Shown here: piece after piece, positions 22,014 to 26,266 of the stretch | How the letters are laid out: the number at the start of each line of letters is the position of its first letter | Numbering within the stretch: the first letter of the stretch is position 1 | Assembly: GCA_900545075.1 (NCBI GenBank) | Contig: UQXT01000021.1 | Coordinates: forward strand, 1-26,266 | From: an uncultured Collinsella sp. | Lineage (GTDB): Bacteria > Actinomycetota > Coriobacteriia > Coriobacteriales > Coriobacteriaceae | Direction of reading: 5' to 3' | DNA: 26,266 nucleotides | The notes under the pieces: generated by a model | Seen by the model: the letters and a program-made list of their open reading frames with translations, nothing else | Database searches by the model: none | What the model was told of the DNA's origin: nothing | Translations under genes and position numbers: made by a program

Positions 22014-22754
22014 TTAGGCAAACATGACCTGGTCGAACGTATAGAAGCCAGGGTCGCGGACGACGAGCTTTTGAGCGGCGGCCAGAGCGCCGTTGACAAA
22101 GATCTGACGGCTCGTGGCGCGATGGCTAAGCGTGACTTCCTCGTCCTGGCCAAAGAAACTCACCTCGTGCACGCCGGCGACGGTGCCGCCGCGCAGCGAG
22201 TGCATACCGATCTCCTTGGGGTCACGCGCGCCGCACATGCCCTCGCGGCCATAGACGGGGTGGTAGCCTGCCTCGGGCTCAGCTTCGACGACGGCATCGA
22301 GCAGTAGCTTGGCAGTGCCGCTGGGGGCATCGACCTTTTGGTTGTGGTGCGTCTCGACGATTTCGCAGTCAAAGCCGGGCAGCTCGCGTGTAGCCTGCGC
22401 TACCAGATGGCGCAGGGCTGCGATGCCGATGGAGTAATTGCCCGAGTGCATAACGCGGGTGTTCTGGCCCAGCTCACGCAGACGGTCCATCTGCTCGGGG
22501 GTGTAGCCTGTGGTGCCCGAGACCAACGCCGCGCCCGTGCGCTCGACATAGGCGACGACGGCATCGAAGGTCACGACGTTCGAGAAGTCGATGATTACAT
22601 CGGCTACCGGGGCGCCCTCGAGCTCGGACAGATCAAAACCGATCTGGGCGACGATATCAAAAACGTGCTGACCGGCGGCGTCGACAACGACCTCGGCGGT
22701 GGTGCGGATGAGCGAGCCCATGCGGCCCGTTCCCATAATGACGGTCTTAATCAA
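22014..22754 (-). CDS. dapB: 4-hydroxy-tetrahydrodipicolinate reductase DapB
   Basis: This 246-residue NAD(P)H-dependent enzyme makes tetrahydrodipicolinate from the DapA product. The nucleotide-binding glycine motif is GTGRMG (8-13), SGTTG is at 79-83, and the DapB signature HHNQKVDAPSGTA (136-148) contains catalytic H136-H137 and K140. The start is a TTG at 22754: it keeps the first beta-strand (IKTVIM) that the Rossmann fold needs, has AAGGGAGC about 8 nt upstream, and overlaps the DapA stop by 8 bp. The ATG at 22736 would delete that strand. The overlap indicates translational coupling. An ordinary product in an otherwise unusual operon. Confidence 0.94.
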   Translation of the reverse strand: MIKTVIMGTGRMGSLIRTTAEVVVDAAGQHVFDIVAQIGFDLSELEGAPVADVIIDFSNVVTFDAVVAYVERTGAALVSGTTGYTPEQMDRLRELGQNTRVMHSGNYSIGIAALRHLVAQATRELPGFDCEIVETHHNQKVDAPSGTAKLLLDAVVEAEPEAGYHPVYGREGMCGARDPKEIGMHSLRGGTVAGVHEVSFFGQDEEVTLSHRATSRQIFVNGALAAAQKLVVRDPGFYTFDQVMFA

Positions 22755-25056
22755 GCAGACCAGCTCCCTTCAGAGCATCGGTAAGTGCGGCGCGCGTGTC
22801 GTCTGCCATGGGGCACAGCGGCATGCGGTAGTTGGCTTCGATCATACCCATCTGGGCGAGCGCTTCCTTAACGGGGATGGGGTTGACCTCACTAAAGAGG
22901 GCGTTGATGAGCGGCTGGCCGGCAATTTGGATATCGCGGGCGCGCGCTACGTCGCCGTCCAGATAAGCGCGGCACATGTCATGTACGAGCTGCGGCTGCA
23001 CATCGGCCCACACGCTGATGGTGCCCGAAGCACCCAGGCTCATGAGCGGTACGGTAAGCGCGTCCTCGCCCGAGTACATGCGGAAGTCGTCTGACAGCAG
23101 GTGGGCGATCTTGGCCGCGTAGGAGACGTTGCCCGAGGCCTCCTTAATACCCATGATGTTGGGGTGCGCGGCCAGGCGCTCTACGTTGCGCTCGCTGATA
23201 CCGCAGCCGCAGCGGCCGGGGATGTTGTACAGGATGCAGGGGATGTTCACGGCATCGGCGACGGTCTTAAAGTGCTGATAGATACCCTCTTCGTTGGACT
23301 TGTTGTAGTAGGGGGTAATGAGCAGCAGGCCGTCGGCGCCCAAGCCCTGGTAAGTAAGCGACTTGGTGAGCATGGTCTGCGTGGAGTTGGAGCCCGAGCC
23401 GGCAATGACGGGGACGCGTCCTGCAACATGCTTGACCACGGCGGCGACGACGGAGTTGTCCTCGTCGTCGGTCATCGTGGCGCTCTCGCCGGTGGTGCCC
23501 AGGGTGAGGATGGCGTCGGTGCCGTTTTGCAGGTGGAAATCGATAAGGCGCTCGAGTGCGTCAAAGTCGACACTGCCATCCTTTTTAAACGGCGTGACGA
23601 GGGCGACGATTGAGCCCTCGAGATTGCGGATGTCCATGTTCTTCTCCTTCGCGTCCGCGATCTGGATGCGTTTGTTCCATTGGGCGGCGACTGCCAGGCG
23701 CTCGTCTTGGGCGCGACGGCGGGCACTTTCGGCGCGCGACTTGGCCAGCAGCTCTCGGCCGCTCGGCAGCACGTCGAGCGTGGCAAAGTAATCGCCCGGG
23801 CGCTCGGCGCGGCGGATGAGGTCGGCCGAGCCATCGGGGCGCAACAGGACCTCGGCGGAGCGCAGGCGTCCATTGTAGTTGTAGCCCATGGAGTAGCCAT
23901 GCGCGCCGGTATCGTGGATCACAAGCAGGTCGCCCATGTCGATATGCGGCAGCTCGCGATCGATGGCGAACTTGTCGTTGTTCTCGCACAGATTGCCCGT
24001 GATGTCGTAGGTGTCCGTGACGGGCGCTGTGGTCTTGTCGTCGCCACCCGGCTGGCCCATCACCGTAATGTGGTGGTAAGCGCCATACATGGCAGGACGA
24101 ATCAGATCGACGGCACTGGCGTCCACGCCGATATAGTCCTTGTAGATCTGCTTCTCGTGGATGGCCTTGGTGACCAGGCATCCGTAGGGGCCCATCATAA
24201 AGCGACCCATCTCGGTGCAGATCGCCACATCGCCCATGCCGGCGGGGACCAGAATCTCGTCGTAGGCTGCGTGTACGCCCTCACCGATGGCGTGAATGTC
24301 GTTAGCCTGCTGCTCGGGCAGGTAGGGGATACCCACACCGCCGGACAGATTGATGAAGGCGACATGTGCGCCGGTCTCGCGCTCCAAGCGCACGGCAAGC
24401 TCAAAGAGGATGCGCGCAAGCTTGGGGTAGTAGTCGTTGGTGACGGTGTTGCTGGCAAGGAATGCGTGGATGCCAAAGTCCTCGGCGCCCTTGGCCTTGA
24501 GCATGTGGAAGGCCTCGAAGAGCTGCTCGGTGGTCATGCCGTATTTGGAGTCGCCGGGGTTATCCATGATGCCGTTGGAGAGCTGGAACAGGCCGCCCGG
24601 ATTAAAGCGGCAGCTGACCGTCTTGGGGATGGGCCCCGCAACGCGCTCAAAGAATTCGATGTGGCTGATGTCGTCAAAGTTGACGATGGCGCCCAGCTTG
24701 TTGGCGAGCTCAAAGTCGGCAGCCGGCGTGTCGTTGGAAGAGAACATGATGTCGTGTCTCGTGATGCCCAGCGAGCGGGCGATCATAAGCTCGGTATAGC
24801 TCGAGCAATCGCAGCCGCAGCCGTATTCGTTGAGAATGGAGATGAGCGCCGGATTGGGATTGGCCTTGACGGCAAAGTATTCCTTAAAGCCCGGGTTCCA
24901 TGCAAAGGCGTCGCGCACTTCTTGCATGTTGCGGCGGATGCCCGCCTCGTCGTATAGATGAAACGGCGTAGGGAACTGCTCGACGATATGCTCGAGCGTC
25001 TCCTTGTCCACAAACGGCTGCTTGGCCGCATATGCCTCGTTGGGGGTCAATGCCAT
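22747..25056 (-). CDS. lysA-dapA: LysA-DapA fusion: diaminopimelate decarboxylase and dihydrodipicolinate synthase
   Basis: One 769-residue open frame carries two complete lysine-pathway enzymes with no stop between them. Residues 1 to about 440 are LysA, the PLP-dependent decarboxylase making lysine from meso-DAP: K64 in YFAVKANPNP binds PLP, and HDTGAHGYSM and the Cys in NLCENND are catalytic-region motifs. Residues about 440-473 are a charged linker (SRAESARRRAQDERLAVA). From residue 474 a normal 296-residue DapA follows, with TT 521-522 (GTTGES), Y610 (YNIPGR) and Schiff-base K638 (GIKEASG). AAGGAG at 23649-23644 lies 6 nt before the DapA ATG, so DapA may also be made separately. A lysine riboswitch lies upstream. 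Whether the product works as a fusion, is cleaved or re-initiates is unresolved. Confidence 0.88.
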   Translation of the reverse strand: MALTPNEAYAAKQPFVDKETLEHIVEQFPTPFHLYDEAGIRRNMQEVRDAFAWNPGFKEYFAVKANPNPALISILNEYGCGCDCSSYTELMIARSLGITRHDIMFSSNDTPAADFELANKLGAIVNFDDISHIEFFERVAGPIPKTVSCRFNPGGLFQLSNGIMDNPGDSKYGMTTEQLFEAFHMLKAKGAEDFGIHAFLASNTVTNDYYPKLARILFELAVRLERETGAHVAFINLSGGVGIPYLPEQQANDIHAIGEGVHAAYDEILVPAGMGDVAICTEMGRFMMGPYGCLVTKAIHEKQIYKDYIGVDASAVDLIRPAMYGAYHHITVMGQPGGDDKTTAPVTDTYDITGNLCENNDKFAIDRELPHIDMGDLLVIHDTGAHGYSMGYNYNGRLRSAEVLLRPDGSADLIRRAERPGDYFATLDVLPSGRELLAKSRAESARRRAQDERLAVAAQWNKRIQIADAKEKNMDIRNLEGSIVALVTPFKKDGSVDFDALERLIDFHLQNGTDAILTLGTTGESATMTDDEDNSVVAAVVKHVAGRVPVIAGSGSNSTQTMLTKSLTYQGLGADGLLLITPYYNKSNEEGIYQHFKTVADAVNIPCILYNIPGRCGCGISERNVERLAAHPNIMGIKEASGNVSYAAKIAHLLSDDFRMYSGEDALTVPLMSLGASGTISVWADVQPQLVHDMCRAYLDGDVARARDIQIAGQPLINALFSEVNPIPVKEALAQMGMIEANYRMPLCPMADDTRAALTDALKGAGLLD
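23635..23649 (-). promoter_or_regulatory. Internal ribosome binding site and start for DapA
   Basis: Inside the fused frame, GAAGGAG (23650-23644 on the minus strand) is followed after 6 nt by the ATG at 23637, whose product MDIRNLEGSI is a standard DapA N-terminus. The site is as strong as any in the window, so independent DapA translation is plausible. Confidence 0.75.
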
Positions 25057-25127
25057 GTCCCGTAAACCTCGCTATCCAGACGGCGCCATCTGCGCATCGA
25101 ATCCGCATCGCGTGGACCCCATGTCCG

Positions 25128-25284
25128 GATAGCGCTCCCGCATTGCTGCAGACAGTCCTGCGGGTGTTTCCCGCAGGCCCACCAGGTTGTTCGTGCCTGA
25201 AAAACCCAGTTCGGCGGGTTTCGCCTCCCCGCGGGGTCAAAGCCTGCCGGCTCGCCCGCGGATCTTCGTGCCCGCGCCTCTATC
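25128..25284 (-). promoter_or_regulatory. Lysine riboswitch (L box) controlling the lysine operon
   Basis: The 5' untranslated region of lysA contains the L-box landmarks in order on the minus strand: GATAGAGGCGCG at the 5' end (25284), GGGGAGGCGAAACCCGCCGAA in the middle, the P4 hairpin CCTGCGGG-AAACA-CCCGCAGG followed by ACTGTC, and GGGAGCGCTATC closing P1 (GATAG with CTATC, 25132-25128). Ligand binding normally turns lysine genes off. Past the aptamer, the P1 3' strand and its flank (25134-25123) can instead pair with 25081-25070 (12 bp, one wobble), next to the weak GAGG ribosome binding site. A competing hairpin lies at 25092-25077. No T-tract is seen, so control is more likely translational; the exact switch is unresolved. 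Confidence 0.88.
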
Positions 25285-25295
25285 AAGTGGTAACG

Positions 25296-25324
25296 ACCCT
25301 ATCACGTTGCACTTTACCAAACAA
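25296..25324 (-). promoter_or_regulatory. Candidate promoter of the lysine operon
   Basis: On the minus strand TTGTTT (25324-25319), a 17-bp spacer and TAGGGT (25301-25296) would start transcription just before the riboswitch. The match is moderate. It overlaps the plus-strand promoter of the divergent gene. Confidence 0.5.
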
Positions 25325-25341
25325 GAGTATTCGTATATAAC
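25313..25341 (+). promoter_or_regulatory. Candidate promoter of the divergent M20 gene
   Basis: TTTACC (25313-25318), a 17-bp spacer and TATAAC (25336-25341) make a plausible promoter, leaving a leader of roughly 90 nt before the ATG. It shares DNA with the opposing lysine-operon promoter, so the two may interfere. Confidence 0.5.
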
Positions 25342-25392
25342 GTTTAATAATTGCAGGGATATGTTAGAAACAAGGGCGTCACAATTCTGCAT

Positions 25393-25404
25393 CACAATAT
25401 TGTG
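25393..25404. promoter_or_regulatory. Perfect palindrome CACAATATTGTG, possible operator
   Basis: A 12-bp perfect palindrome lies in the leader of the M20 gene, 32 bp before its ATG, and a related TCACAATT occurs at 25379-25386. The position downstream of the promoter suits a repressor site, but the factor is unknown. Confidence 0.4.
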
Positions 25405-25435
25405 CGAATGGATATGCCCCATGGAAGGATCCTTT

Positions 25436-26266
25436 ATGACCGAGCTCCAAGAACTTCGTCGCTATCGTCGCGACCTGCATCGCATTCCGGAGCTCGATTT
25501 CGATCTTCCGCAAACCATTGCCTATATCGAGGGCGTGTTGGCACCGCTCGCTTGCGAGGTGACCCATCCGTGCCCCAGCTGCGTCTGCGCTTTCTTCGAC
25601 GCCGGCGTTGGTGCCGCGCATGCCACAGCGATTCGCGCCGATATGGATGCGCTGCCCATCGCGGAGGCGACGGGAGCGGCCTTTGCCTCGACCCATCCCG
25701 GCAAGATGCACGCTTGCGGACATGACGGACACATGGCCATGGCACTTGCCGCCGCGACGTATGTCGACCGTACGATTCGCGAGCAGCCGGGCGCCATTAG
25801 GCGCAACGTTCTCTTTGTGTTCCAGCCGGCCGAGGAAACGACCGGCGGCGCCAAGACGGTGTGTGAGAGCGGCGTATTCGAGCGCTATGTGGCAGATCGC
25901 ATCTTTGGCTTCCACGTATGGCCAGATTTGCCCACCGGCACGTTGGCGAGCTGCTCCGGTCCGTTGCTGGCGCGTTCGAGTGAGACACACATTCATATTC
26001 ACGGGACGAGCATCCATATTGCCAAGACCTACGGCGTTCCCGTTGGCGAATCGCACGATGCAGCATTGGCGGCTGCCAAGTTCTTGGTTTCCGAGCGTGA
26101 GCTCATGGACGAGTTGGGTGCCGACGAGCCCTGCATTGGTAAGTTCGGCCTGCTGCAGGCCGGCACCGTCTGCAATGCGGTGGCGGGGGAGGCCCATGTT
26201 GCTGGTAGCTTGCGCGTGTTTACAGACGCTATGTTCGACCGTGCGCGCGAGGGCGTGCGACGTGTG
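25436..26266 (+). CDS. M20D amidohydrolase, possible N-acetyl-diaminopimelate deacetylase (3' truncated)
   Basis: The frame is open to the window edge, giving 277 residues without a stop. The M20D (HipO/AbgB-type) metal centre is clear: MHACGHDGH with C94, H96 and H99, FQPAEE with E133-E134, and H160 in GFHVWPDLP. The dimerisation domain begins around residue 182, where the usual GGH-AMPH segment reads TSIHIAKTYG. M20D enzymes remove acyl groups from amino acids or peptides. DapH acetylates the DAP precursor in the adjacent operon, and that route needs an N-acetyl-DAP deacetylase of this family; divergence from lysA supports the link but does not prove it. GGAAGGA at 25423-25428 sets the ATG. 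Confidence 0.82.
   Translation, partial: MTELQELRRYRRDLHRIPELDFDLPQTIAYIEGVLAPLACEVTHPCPSCVCAFFDAGVGAAHATAIRADMDALPIAEATGAAFASTHPGKMHACGHDGHMAMALAAATYVDRTIREQPGAIRRNVLFVFQPAEETTGGAKTVCESGVFERYVADRIFGFHVWPDLPTGTLASCSGPLLARSSETHIHIHGTSIHIAKTYGVPVGESHDAALAAAKFLVSERELMDELGADEPCIGKFGLLQAGTVCNAVAGEAHVAGSLRVFTDAMFDRAREGVRRV

Noticed and set aside
23680..24957. A 425-codon plus-strand open frame opposite LysA
   Set aside because: It is antisense to conserved LysA coding sequence and has no recognisable motifs.
22747..25056. Sequencing frameshift joining lysA and dapA
   Set aside because: The linker has normal codon use and there is no homopolymer run at the joint. It cannot be fully excluded without other genomes.

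Overview
The window is about 26 kb of bacterial chromosome with high GC, dense genes and mostly clear GGAGG-type ribosome binding sites. Gene content, codon use and the many short GGGAC-containing intergenic hairpins look like a gut Coriobacteriia actinobacterium, most likely Collinsella or a close relative. This is inferred from general familiarity, since no search was possible. There are no rRNA or tRNA genes, no CRISPR array and no intact transposase.

Layout. (1) 326-1525: an orphan protein with a DUF559/PD-(D/E)XK-like C-terminus, followed by a 39-bp inverted-repeat element. (2) 1862-4638: a metal-resistance cassette of SmtB/ArsR-type repressor, small HMA metal-binding protein and Zn/Cd/Pb P1B-type ATPase, with two matching 20-bp operators. 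(3) 4652-8183: a 131-bp palindrome, a short DtxR-like regulator, a Cof-type HAD phosphatase and an ABC-F protein. (4) 8201-11954: pstS-pstC-pstA-pstB phosphate importer on the minus strand, with a strong terminator and no phoU. (5) 12248-14401: an M20 dipeptidase and a second HAD phosphatase. (6) 14558-17706: DegV, a LOG-family protein and tgt. (7) 17786-21252: clustered hairpins, an SDR oxidoreductase and a large tail-anchored coiled-coil protein. (8) 21255-25056: a minus-strand lysine/DAP operon (lysA::dapA fusion, dapB, dapH) behind a lysine riboswitch. (9) 25436 to the end: a divergent, truncated M20D amidohydrolase, plausibly the N-acetyl-diaminopimelate deacetylase that partners DapH.

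How the genes work together. Regions 8 and 9 cover most of an acetylase-type route from aspartate semialdehyde to meso-DAP and lysine: DapA, DapB, DapH, a candidate deacetylase and LysA. The first and last enzymes are encoded as one open reading frame under lysine-riboswitch control. In region 2 the repressor can be expected to shut off both its own gene and the exporter through near-identical operators, releasing them when metal is present.

The least explained signal is a pair of 216- and 223-bp structured elements (17925-18140 and 21030-21252). Each begins exactly 2 nt after the stop codon of a minus-strand gene (SDR and dapH). They share a 12-bp-stem palindrome, a GACC-TTCT-GGTC apical hairpin and a distal GGGGACGTTCTTAAA hairpin. 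Their long outer stems differ in sequence but still pair, which is a covariation pattern. They sit within a wider population of GGGAC-type REP-like hairpins and a second TTGCGGTGGAATA hairpin family.
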